A DNA stretch of 64,000 nt, taken from NCBI GenBank assembly GCA_027493775.1, contig JAOSKE010000001.1:1320917-1384916 (forward strand), written 5' to 3'. The stretch's first letter is position 1. Each line of letters starts with the position of its first letter. The translations under genes were made by a program, and so were the position numbers. Under the pieces are notes generated by a model that ran no database searches, was not told the origin of the DNA, and saw only the letters and a program-made list of their open reading frames with translations. Of the stretch, positions 1-11,800 are shown piece by piece. Source of the DNA: Kiritimatiellia bacterium. Lineage in GTDB: Bacteria > Verrucomicrobiota > Kiritimatiellia > CAIVKH01.

Positions 1-2213
<2,213 letters not shown>

Positions 2214-2287
2214 GGCGGAAAGTGTTCCGGTGTCGGGCGGTGTGTGTCAGCAAAAAATTGATCGGCATCGCGGCGATTCTAGCAAAC

Positions 2288-2962
2288 TCACCGCGAAAGG
2301 CGAAAACTGTCCATCATCGCATGGAGGACGGGCAGCAAATCATCGAATGATCCGCGCGGTGCGCTCGCGGCGAGGTGGACGTGCAGCGAGTCTTCAGCAA
2401 AATCAATTGCCTCTACCGTAATCGTGCCCAGCGGCACGCGCCGATGAAACGCGGGGCGGCCCTGAAATTCTATCTCTTCGACATTTGTGACGACGCGAAG
2501 TTCTTCTTCTTTTTTGTCGAGTACCGCGCGAACGGCGGCGAGGCCGCCGGTGCCGATTGGCATGGTCATAATATCAATTTCCATTTGATGCGGCCCGCGG
2601 AGGGTCACGTCGTAATCGCCTTCTTGTTTAAAAGGATAGACGGCCCACGTTGTGGGGCGCGCGATGCTGAATCGTCCGGCAAAGTCGGCGTAGCGATTGG
2701 TCGTGGTCTCCACGTCAATCAACGCATCCACGACGAGTGGAGACGATTCAGTGCGATTCATCTTTTTGCTGGCCTTCAGCCTGAACGTGACGAGGTCCGT
2801 TGTCAGCGCGAGCATTGCCAATCCAGCAAAGCCCATAATAGAGAGTCGAATCCATGGCCAGCGGGTGCGTTTTCGCTTATTTCGCGTGGATGTACGCGGT
2901 GCGCGAACGGTTCGCGGGGGCCTCACGGTTCCCCCGCCGGGTTGCAACGAGCCTTCGGTCAC
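2288..2962 (-). CDS. membrane-anchored hypothetical protein
   Basis: This 224-residue protein is not recognised. Residues 1-40 are basic and Pro/Arg/Thr-rich (RPPRTVRAPRTSTRNKRKR). One hydrophobic helix follows at about residues 41-62 (LSIMGFAGLAMLALTTDLV), so it is probably a single-pass inner-membrane protein with a short cytosolic tail and an outside domain. The outer domain, about residues 85-224, begins with RFSIARPTTWAVYP. That and its alternating strands recall PsbP/DUF1795-like small alpha/beta domains, but this is only a resemblance. It lies upstream of mutS on the same strand and is divergent from rplU. No function can be assigned. Confidence 0.7.
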   Translation of the reverse strand: MTEGSLQPGGGTVRPPRTVRAPRTSTRNKRKRTRWPWIRLSIMGFAGLAMLALTTDLVTFRLKASKKMNRTESSPLVVDALIDVETTTNRYADFAGRFSIARPTTWAVYPFKQEGDYDVTLRGPHQMEIDIMTMPIGTGGLAAVRAVLDKKEEELRVVTNVEEIEFQGRPAFHRRVPLGTITVEAIDFAEDSLHVHLAASAPRGSFDDLLPVLHAMMDSFRLSR

Positions 2963-2984
2963 TTTATATTCCTACGATTCAATG

Positions 2985-3013
2985 TTGACAGCATACGGTG
3001 TGTGGCGTAGCTT
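2985..3013 (+). promoter_or_regulatory. candidate sigma70-type promoter of rplU-rpmA
   Basis: A perfect -35 hexamer TTGACA (2985-2990) is followed after 17 bp by TAGCTT (3008-3013), a weak -10. The rplU start codon is 26 bp further on. The position in the divergent gap before a ribosomal-protein operon fits, but the -10 matches only 3 of 6 bases. Confidence 0.4.
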
Positions 3014-3038
3014 CGCTCCCTTTGTTTAGGGAACTTCC

Positions 3039-3356
3039 ATGGATGCTTATGCAGTAATTGAGACCGGCGGCAAGCAGTATCGCGTAAAACAGGGCGATGT
3101 ACTTGATGTTGAAAAGCTGGATATTGAAGCGGGCCAAAAGGTTACGCTTGATCGCGTGTTGGCCGTTAACACCGGCTCTGCGCTGACAATCGGTGCGCCG
3201 GTTGTTGAAGGGGCTACAGTGACCGCAGAGGTTGTTGACCTGCACCGCAGCGAAAAAGTTGTTAATTTCAAGAAAAAGCGCCGTCAAGGCTACCACCGCA
3301 AGGTCGGACATCGTCAGAGTTTGACCCGCCTGAAGGTGGAAGCAATTACGGCCTGA
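3039..3356 (+). CDS. rplU: 50S ribosomal protein L21
   Basis: L21 binds 23S rRNA in the large subunit. The 105-residue product has the normal family length, with the N-terminal signature YAVIETGGKQYRVKQGD and the basic C-terminal motif KKRRQGYHRKVGHRQ. The start ATG follows AGGGAA at a good distance. It is the first gene of the usual rplU-rpmA-obg cluster; rpmA starts 14 bp downstream. Confidence 0.98.
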   Translation: MDAYAVIETGGKQYRVKQGDVLDVEKLDIEAGQKVTLDRVLAVNTGSALTIGAPVVEGATVTAEVVDLHRSEKVVNFKKKRRQGYHRKVGHRQSLTRLKVEAITA

Positions 3357-3370
3357 TTAGGAGGTGCGTC

Positions 3371-3624
3371 ATGGCACATAAAAAGGACAAGGTTCTTCAC
3401 GTAACGGTCGCGACAGCAACAGCCGACGCCACGGCGTCAAGGCGTTCGGCGGCCAGACAGTAACGGCGGGCAGCATTATCGTCCGCCAGCTCGGCACGAA
3501 GTTCGTTGCCGGGGCGAACGTGCGCCAGGCGCGCGACTTCTCGTTGTTTGCGTTGAAAGACGGAACGGTCGAATTTGATCGTGGCGGCAAGCGCATCAAT
3601 GTGCGAGAGCTCGCGTCGGTCTGA
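3371..3624 (+). CDS. rpmA: 50S ribosomal protein L27 (frame broken by one missing base)
   Basis: L27 sits near the peptidyl-transferase centre. The start ATG at 3371 follows an AGGAGGTG Shine-Dalgarno and encodes MAHKK. Straight translation stops after 30 codons, because the GG at 3385-3386 should be GGG. With one G restored the product reads [20 protein letters not shown], then [20 protein letters not shown] and so on to VRELASV, a complete 84-residue L27. The gene is essential in most bacteria, so a sequencing or assembly deletion is much more likely than a real null. It is followed by a strong hairpin and then obg. Confidence 0.93.
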
Positions 3625-3643
3625 CGCAGGATTCAGCTTAACG

Positions 3644-3679
3644 AAAAGCGCGTCCGGCCACCGGGCGCGCTTTTGTTTT
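3644..3679 (+). terminator. intrinsic terminator after rpmA
   Basis: AAAAGCGCG pairs with CGCGCTTTT. The stem extends through TCCGG/CCGGG with one G-T pair, making about 14 bp around a CCA loop, and is followed by TTTTGTTTTA. It lies 20 bp after the rpmA stop and 9 bp before the obg start, so it probably attenuates read-through into obg. Confidence 0.75.
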
Positions 3680-3687
3680 ATCGGTAT

Positions 3688-4775
3688 ATGAAGGGAATCG
3701 CATTCAAAGATCGCGTGGTTGTACAGGCCTTCGCGGGAAACGGCGGCGACGGGTCCGCTTCGTTTCGTCGCGAAAAATTTGTGCCACTCGGCGGACCTGA
3801 TGGCGGCGACGGCGGCCGCGGCGGAAGTGTTGTTCTGAAGGCCAGCAAGGACGTTGACTCGCTGGTTTCGCTCTATTTTCAACCCGCCCAACGTGCAAAA
3901 CACGGAGATAAGGGGCACGGCCAGCAAATGACGGGCGCGAGCGGTGCAGATTTGGTTCTCCCCGTTCCTTGCGGGACTCAGGCGTGGCATGTTCCATCGC
4001 TTCAGCCCGGGGTGCGTTCTGAAGATGACGACGGCGAAGACCCGCGCGAGTCCCCGTTCAATGCGGAGCGTGTTTTTCTCGGCGAGGTTGTGGCAGATGG
4101 CGATACACTCCTCGTCGCACAGGGCGGTATCGGCGGGAAGGGAAACGTACACTTCAAGTCGTCCACCAACCGAGCGCCAACGGAGTTCACTCCCGGCACA
4201 AAGGGCGAAATACGCACGCTTGTTCTTGAATTAAAAACCGTCGCGGATGTTGGACTGGTTGGCTATCCGAACGCTGGAAAGTCAACCCTGCTCCGTGCGC
4301 TCACCGCCGCGCGCCCGAAAATTGCCGCTTACCCCTTTACGACGTTGAATCCGTTGATCGGGACGCTCCAGTTCGAAGACTACACCTCCCTGCGCATCGC
4401 CGATATTCCCGGACTGATTGATGGTGCGCACAAAGGCGTCGGCTTAGGTCACGATTTCCTGCGCCATATCGAACGCTCTCGCATGTTGATCTATGTCCTT
4501 GATATGGCGGGGACCGACGGACGCGATCCGATCGAAGACTTTGCGCGACTGAAAGAAGAGCTGCGTCTCTATTCAGAAGCGCTTACCACGCGTCCCTTCC
4601 TCGTTGTCGCAAATAAAATGGACACTCCGGAAGCCAAAGAAAATCTCATAAAATTCCGCGAAGCCACCGGCCACACCCCCTATCCATGTCCGCCGAGACC
4701 GGTGAAGGCGTTGAAAAACTTCGCGAAATGCTCCACGACCGGCGACGCGGTCGCCGCACGTTTTTGGCGGAGTAA
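3688..4775 (+). CDS. obg: Obg/CgtA family GTPase (C-terminus frameshifted)
   Basis: This is a ribosome-associated GTPase for 50S assembly and stress signalling. The glycine-rich Obg fold opens with MKGIAFKDRVVVQAFAGNGG and GGPDGGDGGRGGSVVL. The G domain has G1 GYPNAGKST, the switch-I region AYPFTTLNP, G3 DIPGLIDGA and G4 NKMD. The start ATG is at 3688; in-frame codons upstream run into the terminator. After ATGHTPYP the frame slips, because the CC at 4684-4685 should be CCC. Restored, it continues MSAETGEGVEKLREMLHDRR and ends TFLAE at 4775, about 362 residues. Between the Obg and G domains an acidic insertion (about residues 110-135, SEDDDGEDPRES) is unusual. Confidence 0.94.
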
Positions 4776-4935
4776 TTCGGCCTCGCTTTGTAAGGTTGTT
4801 GCTCGCGCGAGCGACGTAGATAGATGAATCGCCGCGCAAGCATCACCTTCGCCATTATTACTATAGCGGTCTTTGCATTAATTCGGAACAGGGATGACAG
4901 AGGCGCCGGGGCGCGCGGTGAAAGGAGATCAGCCG

Positions 4936-5460
4936 ATGCCGGAGAAAACAGAGATTGCGACGCTTGCGGGGGGCTGTTTTTGGTGTACCGAAGCGGTCTT
5001 TGATCAGATTCCCGGCGTGTTGCGCGCGGACTCGGGCTATACCGGCGGGCAAACCGAAAACCCGACGTATCGGCAGGTTTGCACGGGAAAAACCGGGCAC
5101 GCGGAGGCGTTGGAGATTGAGTACGATCCCTCGCGCATTTCCTTCGAACAACTCCTGGATGTTTTCTGGAAGGCCCATGACCCCACGCAGATCAACAGGC
5201 AGGGCAACGATATCGGTACGCAGTATCGCTCCGCAATTTTCTATCATAACGAAGCCCAGCGCAAGGCGGCTGAAACCTCCATCGCGGCGCTGAATGCGGC
5301 GGGAACCTATTCGAATCCAGTGGTGACGGAGGTTGTTCCTGCAACGACCTTCTACAAGGCCGAGGCGTATATGCAGGAATATTATGTCAATAATCGGAAT
5401 CAGGGCTATTGTCAGTTCGTAATCAAGCCCAAGCTCAAGAAATTGGGCCTTAACCACTAG
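4936..5460 (+). CDS. msrA: peptide-methionine (S)-S-oxide reductase MsrA
   Basis: MsrA reduces methionine-S-sulfoxide in oxidised proteins. The 174-residue product carries the catalytic motif GGCFWCTEAVF near the N-terminus, SGYTGG, HAEALEIEYDP, and the C-terminal NQGYCQFVI with a possible resolving cysteine. I chose the ATG at 4936, not the in-frame ATG at 4894, because AAAGGAG (4921-4927) sits just before it and the protein then starts close to the catalytic loop, as in the family. The next gene starts 10 bp after its stop, suggesting co-transcription. Confidence 0.95.
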   Translation: MPEKTEIATLAGGCFWCTEAVFDQIPGVLRADSGYTGGQTENPTYRQVCTGKTGHAEALEIEYDPSRISFEQLLDVFWKAHDPTQINRQGNDIGTQYRSAIFYHNEAQRKAAETSIAALNAAGTYSNPVVTEVVPATTFYKAEAYMQEYYVNNRNQGYCQFVIKPKLKKLGLNH

Positions 5461-5470
5461 GAAGCAAGCG

Positions 5471-6295
5471 ATGACACCGACAGGAGTTTTGGGCCTCGGC
5501 CTGATTGGGGCCATTTGGGCGCGTCACCTCGACGACGATGGATGGTTGAAGGGCGCGTGGAACAGAACGCCCAAGCTTGATTTCCCCCAATGGAAATCCT
5601 CTCCTGCCGAGGTTGCGAAGGTCGCCGACGCTCTGATTATTTGCGTATCCGATCCCGCCGCAGTAGCGAGTGTAATCGAACAACTCTCCCTCGCGCTGGA
5701 GTCGCGTCACATCGTAATTCAGTGCAGCACGATTGACCCCGAAAGCAGCAAGCGATTCGAAGGCCTCGTTCGCGGGCGCGGCGCTTCTTATATTGAGGCG
5801 CCCTTTACCGGAAGCGTTCCCGGCGCGGAGACGCGCACGACGATTTATTATCTGGGTGGCGACAAAGAAGCCATTACTCGCGCCCAGCCTGTATTTGATC
5901 GCCTATCCAAGCAGCAGCACTACTCCGGAACCGGGGAACAAGCTGCGGCTTTCAAGCTCGCTTCCAATCTCGCCATCGCCGTTCAAGTTGCGGCGCTCTG
6001 CGAGAGCTTGGCGCTATCGCGTCAGCGCGGTATCAGCGACGACACCTTCTTTGATCTTTATCGAGCCAGCATGGCCTGGTCTCCTGCGGCGAAGGTAAAG
6101 GAGCCCAAGCTAAAGGCCAGTGATTTCACCCCACAATTTGCCGTCCGCCACATGCTTAAGGACACCCGCCTCGCCCGAGACAGTGGCGCCGTCCCTCTCC
6201 CCATGTGCGAAGCCGTAATCCGCCAACTTGAGGCCGCAGTAGAGCGCGGTTGGGCGGAAAAAGACTTTGCGATCATTCAGAAGCTGTTGGGCTAA
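5471..6295 (+). CDS. NAD(P)-dependent beta-hydroxyacid dehydrogenase-like protein
   Basis: This 274-residue protein belongs to the 3-hydroxyisobutyrate / 6-phosphogluconate dehydrogenase-like family. The N-terminal Rossmann motif is GVLGLGLIGAIWARHL, followed by LIICVSDPAAV and the substrate-binding segment YIEAPFTGSVPGAE (usual pattern DAPVSGG). The catalytic-lysine region AAAFKLASNLAIA matches the family's G-x-x-x-K-x-x-x-N at the normal place (Lys about residue 161). The C-terminal half is helical, as in the all-alpha dimerisation domain. The substrate cannot be told. It is probably transcribed with msrA (10-bp gap). Confidence 0.88.
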   Translation: MTPTGVLGLGLIGAIWARHLDDDGWLKGAWNRTPKLDFPQWKSSPAEVAKVADALIICVSDPAAVASVIEQLSLALESRHIVIQCSTIDPESSKRFEGLVRGRGASYIEAPFTGSVPGAETRTTIYYLGGDKEAITRAQPVFDRLSKQQHYSGTGEQAAAFKLASNLAIAVQVAALCESLALSRQRGISDDTFFDLYRASMAWSPAAKVKEPKLKASDFTPQFAVRHMLKDTRLARDSGAVPLPMCEAVIRQLEAAVERGWAEKDFAIIQKLLG

Positions 6296-6345
6296 TCTGT
6301 CCCCCGCCTGATGAAATATCAAGCGTTGCGGCCGGTGTTTAGGGT

Positions 6346-8175
6346 TTAGCTATCCGACTCGATGTGGCGACGGATTATAGCAAGGACCTGGTCGCCGTAT
6401 TGTTCGCGTTTGCGGGCGCCGATGCCGTGGATTTGGAGAAGTTGGGCGGGTATGGTGGGACGGCGAATGGCGAGTTCGCGGAGGGTGGTGTCGGTGAAAA
6501 TAACGTAGGCGGGAACGCTGTGTTTCTTTGCAAGCGTGGTGCGTAAATCGCGGAGTTTTTCAAACAGCGGGCCGCCATCGGACACCGGTGTGGCGGCGGT
6601 TGTTTTGCGGCGGCGCGGGCGAATTTCGGCCTGTGCCTCGCTCATAAAAAATTGGGCCTGGCCCTTCAAAACCGGAAGCGCCTGTTCGGTAATTTGAAGC
6701 GTGGGGTATTCGCCGTCGTCCAGCCCGGCAAGGCCCTGTGCCAATAAATTATCAAGCACGCGGCGCCAATAAGGGCGGGAGTGATCTGCGCCAACGCCGT
6801 AGGTCTTCAGTGTGTCGTGACCAAGTGCGCGGACGCGATCGGTCTCTGCGCCGGTAATGACGTCAATGACGTGGCCGAATCCGAAGCGCTGTCCGGTGCG
6901 GACGATGGCGGAGAGGGCAATTTGCGCGTCGCGCGTGGCGTCTGTTCTTTCGACTTTACCCGCACAAACGTCGCAGTTGCCACAGGGGGCGTGGCCAAAT
7001 TGTTCGCCAAAGTATCCGAGGAGCTGCCGCCGTCGGCAGGCGTGGGCGCTTGCGTAGTTCACAACGTCCTGCAGGGATCGCTCCGCGCGCCGCCGTTCCG
7101 GTTCGTCTTCGATTTGGTTAATGAAGTGACGGATTTTTGGAATGTCGCCGTAGCCGAAAAAGAGAAGACAGCAGGCGGGATCGCCGTCGCGCCCGCTCCG
7201 TCCCGTCTCCTGATAATAACCCTCTATGTTCTTTGGAAGGTCGGCGTGGATTACAAAACGAACATTAGATTTATCAATGCCCATGCCAAACGCGATGGTT
7301 GCGACAACCACGGCCACCTCGTCGCGATTGAACGCTTCCTGATTCTTTGCCCGGACATCGTCATCAAGCCCTGCGTGATAAGGCAACGCGCGGATTCCGT
7401 TTTTTATTAGAAACTCCGCCGTTGCCTCCACGCTTTTTCGCGTTGTTCGGTAGATAATGCCCGCTTGATTGCGATGATCTGTAATGAAGCGCAACGCCTG
7501 GCGATTCGCATCGTTCTTTTGCTGAACCGCATAGTAGAGGTTTGGACGATTGAACGACGCGCGAACGCGGAGCGGGGTGCGCAAATTCAGGCGTTGGACA
7601 ATATCCTCCTGCACCTTCATTGTGGCCGTAGCGGTAAAGGCCGTGATCGGCGTATCGGGGAATGTCTTTGTTAGAGAGCCGAGCGCGAGATAATCGGGGC
7701 GAAAGTCGTGGCCCCACTCGGAAATACAATGCGCCTCGTCAATCGCGACAAACGAGATGTGACAGGACGCGAGCAGGTCGCTGAATCCCTCCAGCGCGAA
7801 TCGTTCGGGCGAAATGTAGAGCAAATCCAGTGCGCCACGCCGCAACTGATTTAGTACAGCGCGTCGCTCTCCCGCGTCCTGAGAACTATTTAGAAATGCT
7901 GCGCGGAGACCGTTTTCGACCGCTGCGTCCACTTGATCTTTCATTAGCGAAATGAGCGGGCTGACAACAAGGCAGGTGCCGTCCATAAGGTGGGCGGGGA
8001 GCTGGTAGCAGAGCGACTTCCCGCCGCCGGTGGGCATGACGACGAAGGCGTCGCGGCCGGAAAGAATGGCGGTCACAATTTCTTTCTGATTCGGCCGAAA
8101 TTCGGAAAAGCCAAAGATGTCGTGAAGCGCATTCTTGATGCGCTGTTCGGATAGTTCTGTCGGCGCCTTGCTCAT
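6346..8175 (-). CDS. recQ: ATP-dependent DNA helicase RecQ
   Basis: RecQ is a 3'-5' helicase for recombination and fork repair. The 609-residue product has the family order. The helicase core has the Q-motif region FGFSEFRPNQKEIV, Walker A VMPTGGGKSLCYQLPA, the DEAH box AIDEAHCISEWGHDFRP, motif III FTATAT, motif V VVATIAFGMGIDKSNVRFV and motif VI QETGRSGRDGDP. The RecQ-C zinc domain has CRRRQLLGYFGE and CGNCDVC. A C-terminal HRDC domain includes LAIRRPTIPAQLLQIHGIG. It overlaps the upstream gene by ATGA (8172-8175), so translation is coupled to it. It converges on the dehydrogenase gene, 50 bp apart. Confidence 0.97.
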   Translation of the reverse strand: MSKAPTELSEQRIKNALHDIFGFSEFRPNQKEIVTAILSGRDAFVVMPTGGGKSLCYQLPAHLMDGTCLVVSPLISLMKDQVDAAVENGLRAAFLNSSQDAGERRAVLNQLRRGALDLLYISPERFALEGFSDLLASCHISFVAIDEAHCISEWGHDFRPDYLALGSLTKTFPDTPITAFTATATMKVQEDIVQRLNLRTPLRVRASFNRPNLYYAVQQKNDANRQALRFITDHRNQAGIIYRTTRKSVEATAEFLIKNGIRALPYHAGLDDDVRAKNQEAFNRDEVAVVVATIAFGMGIDKSNVRFVIHADLPKNIEGYYQETGRSGRDGDPACCLLFFGYGDIPKIRHFINQIEDEPERRRAERSLQDVVNYASAHACRRRQLLGYFGEQFGHAPCGNCDVCAGKVERTDATRDAQIALSAIVRTGQRFGFGHVIDVITGAETDRVRALGHDTLKTYGVGADHSRPYWRRVLDNLLAQGLAGLDDGEYPTLQITEQALPVLKGQAQFFMSEAQAEIRPRRRKTTAATPVSDGGPLFEKLRDLRTTLAKKHSVPAYVIFTDTTLRELAIRRPTIPAQLLQIHGIGARKREQYGDQVLAIIRRHIESDS

Positions 8176-8573
8176 TCGTTTGCGGAGCTGGACTGATTCG
8201 CGCCGACTGGTTTCTTTGCGCTCTTGGATTGCGATGAAATTGCCGCCCTGGCGGCGCGGAGGGCAAAAAGCCGATTTTGGGCCAGAGAGCGATGAGGCGT
8301 ACCGGGCGCAAAGCGAGTTAAAGAAGGTTTTGTTTTGGCGATCATCGCGTCAATGGATGCTACTGCGTTTTTGAGTTCGTCCAGCGACGCGCCGCGAGGG
8401 GGACGATTGTTCAGCAGTCGCGTTGCGAGGCGCAGGGCGCAAAGATGGTCGCGAAGCATGGCGTACTGCCACGAGCCGGGGGCCAGTTTTTGCTGTGCCT
8501 TCTCTGATTTTCCAATTAGTGACAAGAGTGGGCGCATCGCTTCTGATGCATCGCTTGTTTTTTGGGGCTTCAT
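8172..8573 (-). CDS. hypothetical protein coupled to recQ
   Basis: This product of about 133 residues is not recognised. I chose the ATG at 8573 (MKPQKTSDASEAM). Codons further upstream remain open, but their composition is Cys/Phe-rich and unlike the rest. The sequence looks all-helical and soluble (LLSLIGKSEKAQQKLAPGSW), with a basic Ser/Lys-rich tail (SSQSKSAKKPVGANQ). The stop overlaps the recQ start by ATGA, so the two are translationally coupled. A role linked to RecQ is possible but is only inferred from position. Confidence 0.6.
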   Translation of the reverse strand: MKPQKTSDASEAMRPLLSLIGKSEKAQQKLAPGSWQYAMLRDHLCALRLATRLLNNRPPRGASLDELKNAVASIDAMIAKTKPSLTRFAPGTPHRSLAQNRLFALRAARAAISSQSKSAKKPVGANQSSSANE

Positions 8574-8877
8574 GGCATGGACACTGTACTTAAAAATCTC
8601 AATTGTGCCATCCGCGGCGCAGCAAATATCAGAACTGAAAAAATTTGTTCGGCAAAGAGCGTGTCCATAATTGCCGAAACTGCGCGATTCGCCCGTCATG
8701 GGTTTAATTTTGAAATTGCGAAAATCGCCAGGTGAAACGCTTTACTGTGGCACGGGGTTTGCTGTATGAGTAGAGGAGTATTTGTATCGAAAAACGAGTC
8801 GGACGGTGTTCGGGACGTCATTTCTTATGAATCGTCTCCCGGTGCGGTTGGTCTCTGCAATGGAAAGGAAGGAACCC

Positions 8878-11800
8878 ATGGTTTCACGAATTATATCAGC
8901 GCTTGCGGCCCTCACTCTTTGGGCTGGGATTCCCGGCTTCACTGTGCACGCGGATGAGACGAATCTTTTGAACAACTCCAGCTTCGAGGTCGCAGGATCA
9001 ACCGCCGATTTTGCGGAATACTGGGAAGCGGGCAATCCCGATAACCACGGCTCAATGGATGGCAACGTTGCTCGCGTGGATTGGGACCGGAGTCGCGGGG
9101 GCACATGGATCGCGGCAATTATGGGGACTTGGGTGGGGACGGAAAACTGGGGCACCTATTGGCAGGAAGTTCCGGCGAGCCCGGGCTACACCTATACGTT
9201 TTCCACGTGGTTTTACGCCGATAATGGCTGGAACCCCGGGCAACACGGGATGCGACTCGAGTTTTACAACGCAGCAACGAATCTTCTCAGCGCCTCGACG
9301 CAGCTTCTGGGTGCGGTCTATGCGAGCTGGGAGGAGAAATCGGTTCAGGCCGTTGCGCCGAGCAATGCGGCATGGGCGCGCGTCGTCGTGTATGCGACGG
9401 GCGTGAGCGCCAGCGGCGCATTGCAGTTCGACGCAGTTTCTCTCGTGGGCGAGGCGCCAGAGCCGCCGGAAGGCCCGGGCGAGGGCGAAGGGCCGGAAGT
9501 GATTCCGAATACAAATCTCTTCGTAAATCCCGGCTTTGAGATTGCAGGTTCGACGACGAATCTCGCGTATGCGTGGGAGGCGGGGAACCCCGACGAACAC
9601 GGCGCAGCGGGGGGAACGGCGCTGCGAGTGAATTGGCGTCCACTCACCGGCGAAGCACACGCCACGATTCGCGGCACGTGGTCGGGCGCTGGAACGGGAG
9701 GGTTTTTCTGGCAGGACGTGCCAGCGGCGCCAAGCGAGACCTATGAGTTCTCCGCATGGTTTTGGGCCGATAGCAACTGGAGCACAGGCGAGCAGGGAAT
9801 GAAGATGGAGTTCTTCGACGCTCAAACAAATATGATTAGCGCCGCTCCCCTGACCTTTGGTGGCATCGGCGAAAGCTGGGTTCAGAAGAGCATTCAAGCC
9901 GTAGTACCAACCAACGCCGCCTGGGTACGTCTCGTGATTTATGCGGACAACGTGGGATCCGCAGGTGCGCTGCAATTTGATGATTTATCCGTGATGCTCT
10001 TGCGCGACGAAGCCCGGCGATAGCGTTCGAACGATCACTCCGTCCCCGTCTTCCCGGCGTACCGGCTTGGTGATTTCCGAAATTATGTACAATCCGCCGG
10101 ACCGTGATGACGGAAAAAACCTCGAATTCCTCGAGCTGTACAACACGACTCCGTTCACGAATCGGCTCGAAGGATACTATCTCACGGGCGATGTTTCGTA
10201 TGCGTTTAGCGCGTCGGACGTGATTCCGCCGTTCGGCTATCTCGTGGTGGCCGCGTCGCCGTCGGCGATGCAATCCGTCTATACAAACCTCACCGCCGTG
10301 GTCGGGCCGTATAGTGGGAAGCTGCCCAATAGCAGCGGGTTGATTGAGCTTAGAAAGACCCGCCCGGTTGCCGGACAAATGGATGCGTTGTTCCTCGACG
10401 TGGAGTACGCCGACACACCGCCTTGGCCGCTCTCGCCCGACGGCGCAGGACACTCCCTTGTTCTTTCGCGCGGCACTTATGGCGCGTCGGATCCCCGCGC
10501 ATGGAGCGCGAGCGCCGCATTGGGCGGCACCCCGGCGGCCCGGAGGTGATTGAGCCGAACGCCTTCACAAACATCGTTATCAACGAAGTCCTCGTACACA
10601 CGGACGAGCCAGAATACGACTTTATCGAGCTGTATAACAAATCCAGCGGCGCCATTGACATTGGCGGGTCGTGGTTGAGCGATTCTGTGAAGACCAACAA
10701 GTTCCAGATTCCAGGCGGCACCACAATTCCCGGGCGTGGCTTCGTGGTCTTCTTTGCGAATACAAATGTTGTAAGCGAAACGAATCTCACGTTTGCCCTT
10801 TCGATGGCGGGCGAGGATGTGCTCTTCCGTTCACCAGATGGCACCGTCATGGACTCCATCCGTTTTGGCGCACAGCAAAACGGCGTGTCGCTTGGCCGCT
10901 ATCCCGATGGCGCGGCGGACTGTTCTTCGCTATCCAATTCGACGCCGGGCGCATCGAATACCGCGATTCGCGCGAACACGGTTGTGATCAACGAGATCAT
11001 GTACAACCCGATTTCGCGCAATAACGATGACGAGTACATCGAGCTATACAATGCCTCTCCCGGCTCGGTGGACCTCAGCGACTGGCGCCTGGAAGATGGC
11101 ATTACGTTCCGCTTCCCGTCCGGCACAACCATTGGTTCCGGGCAGTACCTTGTTGTTGCGCGAAATGCGTCCCATTTGATCGGGAACTATCCCGGCGTGT
11201 TGAACGCGGGGAACACAGTCGGCAACTACAGCGGCAGTCTTGCCAACTCCGGCGAGCGCGTGGCGCTGGTGAAGCCCGACGATCCGCTGCTCCCGGAGCA
11301 GGATTTTGTGCTGGTGAGCGAAGTGACCTATCGCGACGGCGGCCAGTGGGGCGAGTGGTCGGATGGCGGCGGCAGCAGCTTGGAGCTGATGGATCCCCGC
11401 GCCGATACGCGACGCGCGTCGAATTGGGCGGACAGCGATGAATCGCAGAAGTCGCAATGGACACTGGTTGAATACACAGGAAAGCTTGATCACGGAATGT
11501 TGGTTCCGGGCGAAAGCATTGACGAGTTGCACGTGTTCTTGGAGCGCGCTGGCGAGGCGCTTATAGATGACTTGGAAGTGACGAGGTCTGGTGGAGCGAA
11601 CCTCGTTCCGAAACCCCGGTTTCGAGTCCAATTTCAACAACTGGACCGCGCAGGGAAATCAAAAGGCGTCGGGTCGCGCAAACGAAGGGCACAGCGGCAA
11701 TTGGAGCCTCGCCGTTCGAGCGTCGGGCAAGGGTGATACGGGCGCGAATCGAATCAAGGGCAACTTGAACTCGGGCCTTAACGCCAACGACACCAACGTA

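Noticed and set aside
2375..3010. Long plus-strand frame opposite the 2288-2962 gene
   Set aside because: It is the antisense of a minus-strand gene with a signal-anchor; codon use and product (FFFFFVEYRANGGEAAG) are not protein-like.
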